Assembly (NCBI GenBank): GCA_017466455.1
Contig: JAFTUD010000017.1
Span: 1-63,263 of the forward strand
From: Clostridia bacterium
GTDB lineage: Bacteria > Bacillota_A > Clostridia > Oscillospirales > CAG-272
Direction of reading: 5' to 3'
Length of the DNA: 63,263 nucleotides
In this document: one piece after another, positions 43,282 through 52,557 of the stretch
Position numbering within the stretch: position 1 is the stretch's first letter
How the letters are laid out: each line of letters opens with the position of its first letter
Made by a program: the position numbers and the translations under genes
Notes under the pieces: model-generated
The model's database searches: none
The model's input: the letters and a program-made list of their open reading frames with translations, nothing else
Told to the model about the DNA's origin: nothing

Positions 43282-43339
43282 AGTCCTTACTCCTTAATTA
43301 TATCGTTTTCTTACAAAAAAATCAATAGTATGACGCATA

Positions 43340-44116
43340 TCAACCGAATCTGCCCGTAATATAGCGCTCGGTGCGTTCATCCTTGGGTGATGTAAATATA
43401 TCATCGGTGTTGCCGTATTCTACAAGCTCTCCCAAAAGGAAGAATGCTGTTTTGTCGGCAATACGGGTTGCTTGTTGCATATTGTGGGTTACGATAACTA
43501 TGGTAATTTCCTTTTTCAGCTCTTCCATAAGCTCTTCAATTTTACCCGTAGAGATAGGGTCAAGCGCGCTTGTCGGCTCGTCCATTAAAAGGATTTTCGG
43601 GTTTGCCGCCAAAGAGCGCGCAATGCAAAGTCGTTGCTGTTGACCGCCCGAAAGCCCTAACGCGGATTTATTCAATCTATCCTTTAGCTCGTCCCACATA
43701 GCCGCTTGCTTAAGAGAAGTTTCTACAATCTCGTCAAGCCTTGACCGCTTCGTAATTCCGAAGGTTCTCGGACCGTATGCGATATTATCATAAACGCTCA
43801 TCGGGAACGGGTTGGGCTTTTGGAATACCATACCTACATTTTTGCGAAGCTCGTTTATGTCGATTTTGCCGTAAATATCCGTTTCGCCCACATAAAATTT
43901 TCCTTCTATTTTGCACCCATCAACTAAATCGTTCATACGGTTAAAGCATTTAAGAAATGTAGATTTACCGCATCCCGACGGACCGATAAACGCCGTTACC
44001 TGCCTCTCGGGAATTTCTACACTGATATTTTTCAAGGCTTGAAAATCGCCGTACCAAAGGCTTGCGTCCTTTACGGATATGCTTCCGCCATATGCTTCTT
44101 CAATATTTTTAATCAT
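43340..44116 (-). CDS. pstB: Phosphate ABC transporter ATPase PstB
   Basis: ATPase of 258 residues that powers phosphate import through the Pst permease. Walker A is GPSGCGKST, the Q-loop [19 protein letters not shown], the signature [13 protein letters not shown], Walker [14 protein letters not shown], and the H-loop [17 protein letters not shown] is diagnostic for PstB. Its ATG overlaps the pstCA stop (TAATG) with AAGGAG inside the end of pstCA. Confidence 0.97.
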   Translation of the reverse strand: MIKNIEEAYGGSISVKDASLWYGDFQALKNISVEIPERQVTAFIGPSGCGKSTFLKCFNRMNDLVDGCKIEGKFYVGETDIYGKIDINELRKNVGMVFQKPNPFPMSVYDNIAYGPRTFGITKRSRLDEIVETSLKQAAMWDELKDRLNKSALGLSGGQQQRLCIARSLAANPKILLMDEPTSALDPISTGKIEELMEELKKEITIVIVTHNMQQATRIADKTAFFLLGELVEYGNTDDIFTSPKDERTERYITGRFG

Positions 44117-45957
44117 TATTTATCTCCTTGTAATCTTTTGTTAAGCTTGCTTGCGATAAGCTCCGCTAAAAGGTTTAACCCAAGCACGAGAATAATCAGC
44201 ACCACCGCCGTGGCATATGCTTCGTTTACATACCAGCCCTCGCCCGAAAGCCTGTAAAGCGCAACCGCAAGCGTGGCATTGCTGTCCAAATATCCCGTAG
44301 GCGTTGCGGATATTACCGAGCCCATAGTGTAAATAAACGGGGCGGACTCCGCAATCACTCTGCCCATGCTTAGAATAATGGCAGATATAATGCCGGGAAG
44401 CGCACACGGCAACACAATTTTGAAAATTGTTCTCATTTTACCTGCGCCAAGAGCAAGACTTCCTTCGCGCAAGCTGTTTTGTACCGACTTTAAGCTTTCC
44501 TCTGTGGAACGCACAATTGTGGGAAGTAGCATTATGCTTATTGTTAGCGTACCTGCCAAAATAGAGCTTGTACCGCCAATCAGTGAAACGAAGGTTATCA
44601 TACCGAAAAGTCCGTAAACAATAGACGGAACACCGTTCAAAAGGTCGATTGCGCCACGGATAACCTTGATGAAGAAATTGTTTTTCTTTGCGTATTCGTT
44701 TAAGAAAATTGCCGTACATAGCCCGATAGGAACGGATATTAGCAGGCTCAACGCAACCGTCATAAGCGTTGTAATAATCGACGGCAATATCGTAATTTTT
44801 TCGCTGTCAAACTCATATTTCCCAAAGAGCAGGTGAGGGCTTGATATAAGTGTCGGAAAGCCCTTTATAAAGATAAAGCCTATTACTAGAAGTAATACCG
44901 TACCCGCAAAGGCGCCTGCGCCGATAGCCGCGCCCGCACCGATATTCGCCGTTTTGATTTTATACTTAAATCCCGCGATTTTATCCTTACACCTTGTCCA
45001 AAATGTAGCCTTCCTTGTTTTTTCATTTCTCTTAATAATTTTGGAAAATAAGCCCTTTCCTTCAACTGCGCCCTTTATCGCCCTTTTCGAGATAGCCCCG
45101 AACACAAGGTTTACAATAAGCACGAACACAAGCAAAATCACACCCGTAGCAACAAGCGCGCCTTGCTGAACCTCGCCTGCGTAGCCCATTTCCATAACGA
45201 TATTTGCGGTTAAAACGCGGAAGCTGTTGAAAAGCGAATCGGGATAGGCAACGGAATTGCCCGCAACCATAACGACCGCCATTGTTTCGCCAAGCGCACG
45301 GCCAATACCTAAAACAAGAGATGCTGTTACGCCTGATTTTGCCGCCTTCGTAACCGTGCCGAAAACCGCCTGCGAGTGCGTAGAGCCAAGCGCAAGTGCG
45401 CCCTCGTAATAAGCGCGCGGGACAGCCTCTAAGCTCGTTTTAGAGAGGGAAACGACGGTTGGCATAATCATAATGCCGAGTATTAGCGATGTCGCTAAAA
45501 GTCCGCTTCCGTTGTTCGGGGCAAAATTCGCAAGCAACGGGAGCAGGAATACAATACCGAAAAAGCCGTAAACCACCGACGGAATACCCGCAAGCAGGTT
45601 TATCATTGATGAAAAAATCCTTTTTAACCTCTTCGGGCAATAGAACGCTATGAATACTGCGGCAAAAAAGCCAAGCGTACCGCCGATTAAAAGCGCACCG
45701 ACTGTTGCCGCAAGCGTGCTGACTATCATTTTTAATATGCCGTAAGAGCCTGAAAGGGTTGCATTTTCGTATTTATCCAATCTGTCGGGCGACCAATCGT
45801 CCCCGAGGATAAAGTCAAATAATCCGATTTTATTAAAGGCAGGAATACTTTTAATTAACATAAAAACGAAAATGGCGGCAACGGCGATTACGCATATAAC
45901 CGCCGCTACCGTGAATATTGCTTGTCCTGCTTTTTCTTTGATTTTTGTGGTATTCAT
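44116..45957 (-). CDS. pstCA: Fused phosphate permease PstC-PstA
   Basis: One 613-residue ORF carries both permease subunits of the Pst system. The first half is PstC (membrane segments and coupling loop [18 protein letters not shown]), followed by a basic linker (about 295-335, rich in Lys/Arg) and the PstA half ([15 protein letters not shown]). Both halves contain the typical [22 protein letters not shown] loop. Two fused halves would replace the usual heterodimer. The start at 45957 is one base after the pstS stop. An in-frame ATG six codons upstream lies within pstS. Confidence 0.93.
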   Translation of the reverse strand: MNTTKIKEKAGQAIFTVAAVICVIAVAAIFVFMLIKSIPAFNKIGLFDFILGDDWSPDRLDKYENATLSGSYGILKMIVSTLAATVGALLIGGTLGFFAAVFIAFYCPKRLKRIFSSMINLLAGIPSVVYGFFGIVFLLPLLANFAPNNGSGLLATSLILGIMIMPTVVSLSKTSLEAVPRAYYEGALALGSTHSQAVFGTVTKAAKSGVTASLVLGIGRALGETMAVVMVAGNSVAYPDSLFNSFRVLTANIVMEMGYAGEVQQGALVATGVILLVFVLIVNLVFGAISKRAIKGAVEGKGLFSKIIKRNEKTRKATFWTRCKDKIAGFKYKIKTANIGAGAAIGAGAFAGTVLLLVIGFIFIKGFPTLISSPHLLFGKYEFDSEKITILPSIITTLMTVALSLLISVPIGLCTAIFLNEYAKKNNFFIKVIRGAIDLLNGVPSIVYGLFGMITFVSLIGGTSSILAGTLTISIMLLPTIVRSTEESLKSVQNSLREGSLALGAGKMRTIFKIVLPCALPGIISAIILSMGRVIAESAPFIYTMGSVISATPTGYLDSNATLAVALYRLSGEGWYVNEAYATAVVLIILVLGLNLLAELIASKLNKRLQGDK

Positions 45958-45958
45958 A

Positions 45959-46894
45959 TCAATCTGCAATCTCACTGAATTTCGTTACTTTTCCGCTGAA
46001 TATATCGTAAAGCTGCGCAACCGTAAGGTCGTCTACGCCTTCGTTGTCCTTGTTTACGATAACCGCCACCGCGTCAAGACATACATTGAAGCTGCTTATG
46101 CCATCTTCCTTTACGCTTGCGGAAGAAAGTCCGATTACATTGCCGTTTTTGTCGTTTTGTACAGCGGTTTTACCTACGGAAGAGCCTTGCAAATCAAGCG
46201 TGAATATATCGTCAGCCGTTCTTCCATAAAGGCTTGCGTAACCACTCATTGCTTTTTTGATAAACTTTTCCATAGAGGTAGAGCCGTTTACAGTGATTTT
46301 TCCACCCGCAGGGAGCGAAGCTTTTACCTCGTATTCTGCAACGGGAATACCCGCTTCGCCTTCGTTCGCTCTTTTCGTTTCATCAGCAAGGTAAATACAG
46401 CCTGCCTCGCTTGCATGCGTTTCAGCCGCATCACTCTTTAAGTAGAGCAAGAAGTCTTTGGCAATGTCGGTAAGCTCAACCGTAGAGCTTGTCATAATTA
46501 CAAACGGTCTTTGGATTTTGTACGAGCCGTCGAGAACGCTTTGAGAGGTAGGCGCAACACCGTTTATCTTTACTACCTTAATCGTATCGTTTACCGAGCC
46601 GAGCGAGATGTAGCCGATAGCGTTTTTGTCACTTGCCACCTTACTCATGACATTACCCGTTTCCTTTTGAATATCGGCGTTAGAGGTCGTTTTATAAACC
46701 TTCTTTCCGTCAACCTTCATTTCAAGGAAGCTTCCGTTGCCGTCACTTACCGCCTTGTCAAACGCTTCGCGCGTTCCACTGCCTTGCTCACGGGCTACAA
46801 CCGTGATATTCTTTTCACCGCCACAAGCGGTAAGTCCTACTGCACCTGTAATAAGGAGCAAGCAGGAAAGTAAAATTGATAAAAGTTTTTTCAT
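45959..46894 (-). CDS. pstS: Phosphate-binding lipoprotein PstS, permuted order
   Basis: Lipoprotein of 311 residues (lipobox LTAC, lipid-bearing Cys24). The mature protein starts with VVAREQGSGTREAF, normally found mid-protein in PstS. The usual N-terminal signatures come last: VNGSTSMEKFI, LQGSSVGKTA, LDAVAVIVN, LTVAQLYDIFSGKV. This is the order expected for a circularly permuted binding protein. I recall this arrangement in other Clostridia. AAGGAG lies upstream. It is first in the operon, with a Pho-box-like repeat ahead. Confidence 0.92.
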   Translation of the reverse strand: MKKLLSILLSCLLLITGAVGLTACGGEKNITVVAREQGSGTREAFDKAVSDGNGSFLEMKVDGKKVYKTTSNADIQKETGNVMSKVASDKNAIGYISLGSVNDTIKVVKINGVAPTSQSVLDGSYKIQRPFVIMTSSTVELTDIAKDFLLYLKSDAAETHASEAGCIYLADETKRANEGEAGIPVAEYEVKASLPAGGKITVNGSTSMEKFIKKAMSGYASLYGRTADDIFTLDLQGSSVGKTAVQNDKNGNVIGLSSASVKEDGISSFNVCLDAVAVIVNKDNEGVDDLTVAQLYDIFSGKVTKFSEIAD

Positions 46895-46929
46895 TTGATT
46901 TTTTCTCCTTTTCTTGAATTAGCACCCTT

Positions 46930-46995
46930 ATTATACTGCACTTAAAATTTCCTAACTATCACTTTTTTGTTCGGGTTATGTAAAGTTTATGTTAA
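46930..46995 (-). promoter_or_regulatory. pst promoter with Pho-box-like direct repeat
   Basis: On the minus strand, TTAACA and TTTACA are separated by five bases (46979-46995), the 11-bp periodicity of PhoP/PhoB boxes. TATAAT lies downstream at 46930-46935, 43 bases away, with no good -35. A weak -35 with an upstream activator site fits a phosphate-starvation promoter. Confidence 0.6.
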
Positions 46996-47010
46996 ATTTC
47001 ATTTTTTAAC

Positions 47011-47043
47011 AAAAAAGAGCTTAGATTGCTACACCTAAGCTCT
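47011..47043 (-). terminator. Terminator of the isochorismatase-family gene
   Basis: AGAGCTTAG (47016-47024) pairs with CTAAGCTCT (47035-47043). On the minus strand it is followed by TTTTTTG. Confidence 0.8.
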
Positions 47044-47152
47044 AACCTTCTTTAATTTACCCTAAGTAATGTATTACTATAATGATTTTTATTTGTTTTT
47101 TAAATCTTTCTATGAATCACGCCCTCGCCGAGGGCTTTCGTAATGCGAAAAA

Positions 47153-47671
47153 TTACATAACCTCAATTTGGCACATTTTCATAGCGTTTAGCGCATTTTC
47201 GTGGCTCGCAGGGGTAACACCCGCACAGCATGCGGAGTCAACAATCACCTTAACCTCGGGCAAAAAAGCCTTAATGCCTATCGCATTTGAAATTACGCAA
47301 ATATCCGTGCAAAGACCGATAAGAGTGATTTCATCAATTCTTGACCTCGCATTCTCGCTCTCAAGCAAACTAAAAAGAGCAGATGAGCCAAAGGTCGGCT
47401 TATCTATTGCCATTCCCACTCGTAGCGCATCAATGGAGTCCTCAATTTTCCAGCCCCAAGTGCCCTTAATGCAGTGCCTTACAGGTAAATTCTTGCCCTC
47501 CTGTGTGTCAAGATAATTTTCAAAATGCGTGTCACGGGTGAAAAGCACCTCACCCTCAAAGCCCCTTATCTTGTCCTTAACCCTCTCAACAATAGCCTGT
47601 GCCTCGGGCGTGCCAAGCGCACCGCTTATAAAATCGTTTTGCATATCAACTACAATCAAAAATTTTCTCAT
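47153..47671 (-). CDS. Isochorismatase-family cysteine hydrolase (nicotinamidase-like)
   Basis: Protein of 172 residues with the family's catalytic triad elements: Asp in VVDMQNDF at the N-terminus, and Cys in IGLCTDICVISNAIG. The family includes nicotinamidase PncA, which would feed nicotinate to the NAD pathway encoded at 16310-20315; other amidohydrolase activities are possible. The start at 47671 has GGGGGA upstream. A 38-residue upstream extension to 47785 looks non-coding and is rejected. Confidence 0.8.
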   Translation of the reverse strand: MRKFLIVVDMQNDFISGALGTPEAQAIVERVKDKIRGFEGEVLFTRDTHFENYLDTQEGKNLPVRHCIKGTWGWKIEDSIDALRVGMAIDKPTFGSSALFSLLESENARSRIDEITLIGLCTDICVISNAIGIKAFLPEVKVIVDSACCAGVTPASHENALNAMKMCQIEVM

Positions 47672-47838
47672 AATATCCCCCAAGCTCGGTATATCTTCGT
47701 AGCCAAGGCTACATCTTAATAATATTTTATCATTTTTCACCCCGCAAATCAAGTATAAATCAAAATAAACACCCAAAGCGTGCATTTTTGCTTGATTTTG
47801 AGGTCAAAAGGTAGTAAAATAGATAAAGAGGTGATTTT

Positions 47839-49338
47839 ATGATAGAGCTTGTATCGTGTGATCTAATGAGAAAAAGCGATGAAAATACAATAAGGACAAA
47901 GACCCCAAGCACCGAGCTTATGTGGCGCGCAGGGCTTGGAATATATAACAGCGCAAAATGGCAGGGCAAGATAGGAATTGTCTGCGGTAGCGGAAATAAC
48001 GCGGGCGACGGATATGCCCTTGCGCTGATTCTTAAGGAAAACAAAATTGCGTGCGACCTTATTTTGCTAAGCGAAAAGCTCTCCGTCGACGCAGAGTACT
48101 ACTTCAAAAAATGCCGTGATGTATCTATAAATACGGTAAAATACACCCCCGACACCCCCCTTGATGGCTACGATATGATAGTCGATTGCATCTTTGGCAC
48201 AGGCTTTAAGGGCGAGGCGCAGGGCGTGTATGCCGAGGCAATAGAGAAGATAAATAAAAGTAGCGCATTTGTTATCTCCGCCGATATAAACAGCGGTCTT
48301 AACGGCGATAACGGAATGTGTAAAACCGCCATAAAAAGCGACCTTACCGTGTCGATAGGCACACGCAAAAGCGGACATTATCTCGCTATGGCAAAGGACC
48401 ATATCAAACGCCTTGTGAATGTGGACATCGGCATAGACCTCGTTGATACCCCTATGTACCTAATCGAGGCAAGCGACGCAGGGCGTGTGTATAAGCCGAG
48501 GCTCAATTTCTCCCATAAGGGCACATACGGCTATGTCGCAATTATCGGTGGCTGTGAGGATTATAGCGGAGCACCAAGGCTAAGCGCACTTGCTCTTTCC
48601 GCCCTTCGGGCAGGGGCAGGCGTTTCCAAGGTGTGCGTTCCAAAATCTATTTCCAATATAGTGTCAGCCTCGCTAATAGAGCCGACCATGTGTGCGTTAT
48701 CCGAGCAAAACGGATATATAAAATTCGTTCCCGAGGAAATAGATAAGGCGTTAAGGGGCGTGCGCTCCGTCGCAATAGGAATGGGAATGGGTCAAGGCTC
48801 CGATGCCTATAAAATCATAAAGCATATCCTTGAAAATTACGAGCTTACGGTAATAATAGATGCCGACGGGCTAAATGACCTTTCAAAAAACGATATGACC
48901 GTCTTGAAAAATACAAAATGCACAGTAATCCTCACACCCCATATGGCAGAGCTTTCCCGTCTTTCGGGCGTGTCAATCTCCAAAATTTATGAAAGCCCTA
49001 TAAAAACCGCCGAGGATTTTGCCAAGGAGTATGGCGCAGTTGTGCTTTTGAAGGGAGCGTCAACAATAGTCACCGATGGCAAAAATACGCGAATTGTTGA
49101 TACAGGGTGTGCCGGAATGGCAACCGCAGGAAGCGGAGATGTCCTATCGGGCATTATTCTCGGCACAGTAGCGCAAAATCCTATAAGAGAGCAAATGCTG
49201 CTCAATGTGTGCGCCTCGGCATATGTAAACGGTCTTGCGGGACAGCTCGCAAGCGAGCAGTATGGCGACATCTCAATGATAAGCACCGATACAATTTCCA
49301 AAATTGCCGAAGCAATAAAATCCCTGCCGAAGCAATAA
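47839..49338 (+). CDS. nnrDE: Bifunctional NAD(P)HX epimerase/dehydratase
   Basis: Repair enzyme of 499 residues for hydrated NAD(P)H. The N-terminal YjeF_N epimerase domain (about 1-205) has GSGNNAGDGYALA and VDCIFGTGF. The C-terminal ribokinase-like ADP/ATP-dependent dehydratase domain (about 220-499) has GTYGYVAIIGG, GMGMGQGS, LTPHMAELSRL and the catalytic AGSGDVLSGIILG. AGAGGTG precedes the start. The last 11 codons lie in a 20-bp tandem repeat that also supplies the stop codon, so the C-terminus has probably been altered by repeat expansion. Confidence 0.93.
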   Translation: MIELVSCDLMRKSDENTIRTKTPSTELMWRAGLGIYNSAKWQGKIGIVCGSGNNAGDGYALALILKENKIACDLILLSEKLSVDAEYYFKKCRDVSINTVKYTPDTPLDGYDMIVDCIFGTGFKGEAQGVYAEAIEKINKSSAFVISADINSGLNGDNGMCKTAIKSDLTVSIGTRKSGHYLAMAKDHIKRLVNVDIGIDLVDTPMYLIEASDAGRVYKPRLNFSHKGTYGYVAIIGGCEDYSGAPRLSALALSALRAGAGVSKVCVPKSISNIVSASLIEPTMCALSEQNGYIKFVPEEIDKALRGVRSVAIGMGMGQGSDAYKIIKHILENYELTVIIDADGLNDLSKNDMTVLKNTKCTVILTPHMAELSRLSGVSISKIYESPIKTAEDFAKEYGAVVLLKGASTIVTDGKNTRIVDTGCAGMATAGSGDVLSGIILGTVAQNPIREQMLLNVCASAYVNGLAGQLASEQYGDISMISTDTISKIAEAIKSLPKQ

Positions 49339-49381
49339 AATCCCTGCCGAAGCAATAAAATCCCTGCCAAGGGAATAAAAT
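49306..49381 (+). repeat. 20-bp tandem repeat, three copies, at the nnrDE stop
   Basis: GCCGAAGCAATAAAATCCCT is repeated exactly at 49306-49325, 49326-49345 and 49346-49365, followed by a diverged partial copy. The first copy is coding. The second is read in another frame because 20 is not a multiple of three, and it provides the stop (TAA). Confidence 0.95.
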
Positions 49382-49699
49382 ATGCAATTTTTGCATAATT
49401 ATTCAAAAACGCTCGCTATAAGTGGGCGTTTTTTCTCATTTATCTTAATAAATAATGAAAAAATGATCAGAGCAACCGCCTGCACCTTGGCGGATATCTC
49501 GCAAAAATCGCAAAAAACCGCAAAAAATGAATAAAAATTCCATTTATAATATTGACAAAGCCCCAAGCACTGTTATATAATAATTATATTATTTATTTTT
49601 TGTGCATAAAATTATTCATATCCCATACCCCGCATCGTGCATAAATCGACACCAACCGAGGTAATCCTTGAATATTTTTGGCAAGACAAGGAGATTTCT
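49382..49699. other. Intergenic region before the arylacetate operon
   Basis: After the tandem repeat the sequence is AT-rich. A weak AAACGCTC/GTGGGCGTTTTTTC hairpin near 49408-49435 may terminate nnrDE. An A-rich stretch with repeated GCAAAAAA-type units precedes the operon promoter. A leader of about 110 nt follows. I see no ORF. Confidence 0.5.
49552..49581 (+). promoter_or_regulatory. Promoter of the arylacetate operon
   Basis: TTGACA (49552-49557) and TATAAT (49576-49581) with an 18-base spacer, about 115 bases before the symporter start. The following seven reading frames are closely spaced with no internal terminator seen. Confidence 0.75.
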
Positions 49700-51244
49700 A
49701 TGGTTATTGACTACATAATCTTGGTTTTGTATGCGCTCTCAATGGTCGCAATAGCAATCTACACAAAAAACCGTTCAAAATCTGTTGATGACTTTTTGTT
49801 CGCAGGAAAAAAGGGACTTAACGGATGGATGAGCGCGTTTGCCTACGGAACTACCTATTTTTCCGCAGTAATATTTATCGGCTATGCAGGCAACTTCGGC
49901 GTTCAATACGGACTTGCCTCAGTTTGGATAGGAATTGCAAACGCAGTAATCGGCGGACTTTTCGCATGGCTCGTTCTTGCGAAGCGCACTAAGAATATGA
50001 CAACAAGGCTTGAGGCAAAGACAATGCCCGAGTTCTTTGAAAAGCGCTTCGGCAGTAAGAATCTGAAGCTCGTTTCCGCTATCATCGTTTTCGTATTCCT
50101 GATCCCTTACTCCGCATCGGTTTATAACGGACTTAGTAGCCTGTTTGGCATCGTGTTCGGAATCCCCGGCTGGGTGATAATGCTTGCGCTCGCTGCGCTT
50201 ACCGCATTGTACCTGTTCTTCGGCGGATACTTTGCAACAGCCCTTTCCGATTTCATTCAAGGAATAATTATGCTAATCGGCGTTGTCCTTATGGTTATCT
50301 GCTTTATGAGCCACGAAAATGTTCAGTGGAATTTGTCCGACCTTGTAAACAACCCCGAGCTTAACTGGTTTACCTTTGAAAGCTCAAATACAGGAATTTA
50401 CGGAAACACCGTGTCACTCCTTAGCCTTATCTTCCTTACCTCGTTTGGAGTTTGGGCACTCCCTCAAACGGTTCATAAATACCACTCCGTAAGAGATAAA
50501 AGGGCAATAAGCCAAGGCACAATAATTACAACAGTATTCGCACTCATAATCGGCTTCGGCGCATACTTCACAGGCGCTCTTTCAAACTTCTTCAAGGCAG
50601 AGCTCGGATCTGCAAAGGGCGATCAGATTATCCCGAATATGCTGAATATCGCAATTCCAAACGGACTTATCGGAATTATCGCCGTGCTTATTCTGTCAGC
50701 AAGCATGTCAACCCTTTCGTCCGTGTCGCTTTCATCGGCATCAGTCGTTGCGGTAGATATTTATAAGGGCAGAATAAACAAGGACGCCGATGATAAGAGG
50801 GTAAACATCATTTTGAAATCCCTGTGCGTTTTATTCATTATAATTTCCGTAGTAATCGCAATTCTTAATGAAAAATTCGGAATTACCGCCATTGCATACC
50901 TTATGGGAATTAGCTGGGGCACGCTTGCAGGATGCTTTATCGGACCGTTTGTTCTCGGCGTAATATGGAAAAGGGTTACCAAAAGCGCGGCATGGACCTC
51001 GGTTATATCAAGCCTTGTGCTTACCGCCACACTCATTTTGGTGCTCGGCTACCATAAAAACGGATTTGAATGCACCCTCGGACAGGCGATTTCGACAGGC
51101 GTCGGATGCTCACCGATGATAGGAACGATTTGTATGATCGCATCAATGATACTAACAGTAGCAGTTAGCCTGCTTACCAAAAAGCCAAGCGATGAAATGC
51201 TCTTTGAGGCTTTTGAAAAACCAATAGAGAATGAAATAAAGTAA
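49700..51244 (+). CDS. Sodium:solute symporter (SSS family)
   Basis: Membrane transporter of 514 residues with about 13 hydrophobic segments. SSS features include [26 protein letters not shown] near the N-terminus, [17 protein letters not shown] and [24 protein letters not shown]. Its place at the head of an aryl-pyruvate oxidoreductase operon suggests uptake of aromatic amino acids or a related carboxylate, but substrate is inferred. The start at 49700 is chosen for AAGGAG; an upstream ATG at 49637 adds a polar stretch. Confidence 0.88.
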   Translation: MVIDYIILVLYALSMVAIAIYTKNRSKSVDDFLFAGKKGLNGWMSAFAYGTTYFSAVIFIGYAGNFGVQYGLASVWIGIANAVIGGLFAWLVLAKRTKNMTTRLEAKTMPEFFEKRFGSKNLKLVSAIIVFVFLIPYSASVYNGLSSLFGIVFGIPGWVIMLALAALTALYLFFGGYFATALSDFIQGIIMLIGVVLMVICFMSHENVQWNLSDLVNNPELNWFTFESSNTGIYGNTVSLLSLIFLTSFGVWALPQTVHKYHSVRDKRAISQGTIITTVFALIIGFGAYFTGALSNFFKAELGSAKGDQIIPNMLNIAIPNGLIGIIAVLILSASMSTLSSVSLSSASVVAVDIYKGRINKDADDKRVNIILKSLCVLFIIISVVIAILNEKFGITAIAYLMGISWGTLAGCFIGPFVLGVIWKRVTKSAAWTSVISSLVLTATLILVLGYHKNGFECTLGQAISTGVGCSPMIGTICMIASMILTVAVSLLTKKPSDEMLFEAFEKPIENEIK

Positions 51245-51254
51245 AGGTGAAAAA

Positions 51255-52556
51255 ATGATTTGGTCAAAGTATGAAACCCTCTCGCGAGAGGAAATGAACG
51301 CATTACAGCTTGAAAGATTAAAGGAAACCGTTTTTCGCGTATACGAAAAGGTTGAGCCCTACCGTCGCAAAATGGATGAGGCGGGAATAAAGCCCGAGGA
51401 TATAAAATCCCTCTCGGACCTTTCAAGGCTTCCTTTTGTAACAAAGCAGGATTTAAGAGATAACTACCCCTTCGGGCTCTTTGCAGTCCCAAAGGATGAG
51501 CTTCTCAGAATACACGCATCGTCAGGCACAACAGGAAAGCCAACCGTTGTCGGCTACACCAAGGGCGACATGGATGTGTGGACCGAATGTGTGTCAAGAA
51601 TTGCATGCGCAGGCGGAGCAACACCGAGCGACATTGCACAAATCTGCTTCGGCTACGGTATGTTCACAGGCGCGCTCGGTCTGCATTACGGACTTGAAAA
51701 CATCGGCGCAACAATAGTTCCCTCATCAACGGGAAACAGCGAGAAGCAAATTATGTATATGAAGGACTTCGGCACAACCCTTCTTGTCGCAACCCCCTCA
51801 TATGCGCTAAGGCTTGCCGAGGTTGCAAGGGAAATCGGCGTTGACCCCAAAACCGACCTCAAAGTAAAAATCGGTCTTGTTGGAAGCGAGCTTCTTACTG
51901 ACGCTATGCGTGATGAAATGCACAAATACTGGGGCGACGATATGCTTATCACCTCAAACTACGGAATGAGCGAGCTTATGGGTCCCGGCGTTTCGGGCGA
52001 GTGTGAGTATGCTGACGGAATGCACATAAACGAGGACTTCTTTATCCCCGAAATCATCAACCCCGAAACGGGCGAGGTTCTGCCCGAGGGTGAGTGGGGT
52101 GAGCTTGTTATTACCTGCATTAAAAAGGAAGCCCTACCGCTTATCAGATACAGAACAAGGGACATCACAAGGCTCAAATACGAGAAATGCAAGTGCGGAA
52201 GGACAACCGTGCGTATGGAAAACCTCTCGGGAAGAAGCGATGATATGCTTAAAATCAGGGGCGTAAATGTGTTCCCGAGCCAAATCGAGGAGGTTATTCT
52301 CTCGGTTGAGGGTCTTGGACCTCACTACGAAATCGTAGTAGAAAGAGACGGCTATTCCGATAAGCTCACAATCAGAGTAGAGCTTGCGCAGGCAACCGAC
52401 TCCTTCAAGGAGCTTGAAAGAATTGAAAGAGATGTTAAATCCAAGCTAAGAGTAGTGCTTGGCCTTGACGCTAAAATAAAGCTTGAATCACCTAATACTC
52501 TTGCGCGCTTTGAGGGCAAGGCAAAGAGAGTAAGGGATCTCAGAAAGGATAAATAA
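51255..52556 (+). CDS. paaK: Phenylacetate-CoA ligase, first copy
   Basis: Adenylate-forming enzyme of 433 residues interconverting arylacetate, CoA and ATP with arylacetyl-CoA, AMP and PPi. The P-loop-like motif is [16 protein letters not shown], followed by [11 protein letters not shown] and the hinge [26 protein letters not shown] is the C-terminal core. AAAGGTG precedes the ATG. It is one of two PaaK paralogues flanking iorAB. In peptide-fermenting bacteria this class may run toward free acid and ATP. Confidence 0.93.
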   Translation: MIWSKYETLSREEMNALQLERLKETVFRVYEKVEPYRRKMDEAGIKPEDIKSLSDLSRLPFVTKQDLRDNYPFGLFAVPKDELLRIHASSGTTGKPTVVGYTKGDMDVWTECVSRIACAGGATPSDIAQICFGYGMFTGALGLHYGLENIGATIVPSSTGNSEKQIMYMKDFGTTLLVATPSYALRLAEVAREIGVDPKTDLKVKIGLVGSELLTDAMRDEMHKYWGDDMLITSNYGMSELMGPGVSGECEYADGMHINEDFFIPEIINPETGEVLPEGEWGELVITCIKKEALPLIRYRTRDITRLKYEKCKCGRTTVRMENLSGRSDDMLKIRGVNVFPSQIEEVILSVEGLGPHYEIVVERDGYSDKLTIRVELAQATDSFKELERIERDVKSKLRVVLGLDAKIKLESPNTLARFEGKAKRVRDLRKDK

Positions 52557-52557
52557 G

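Noticed and set aside
49306..49381. Tandem repeat as a CRISPR array
   Set aside because: The units abut with no spacers and lie at the end of a coding sequence.
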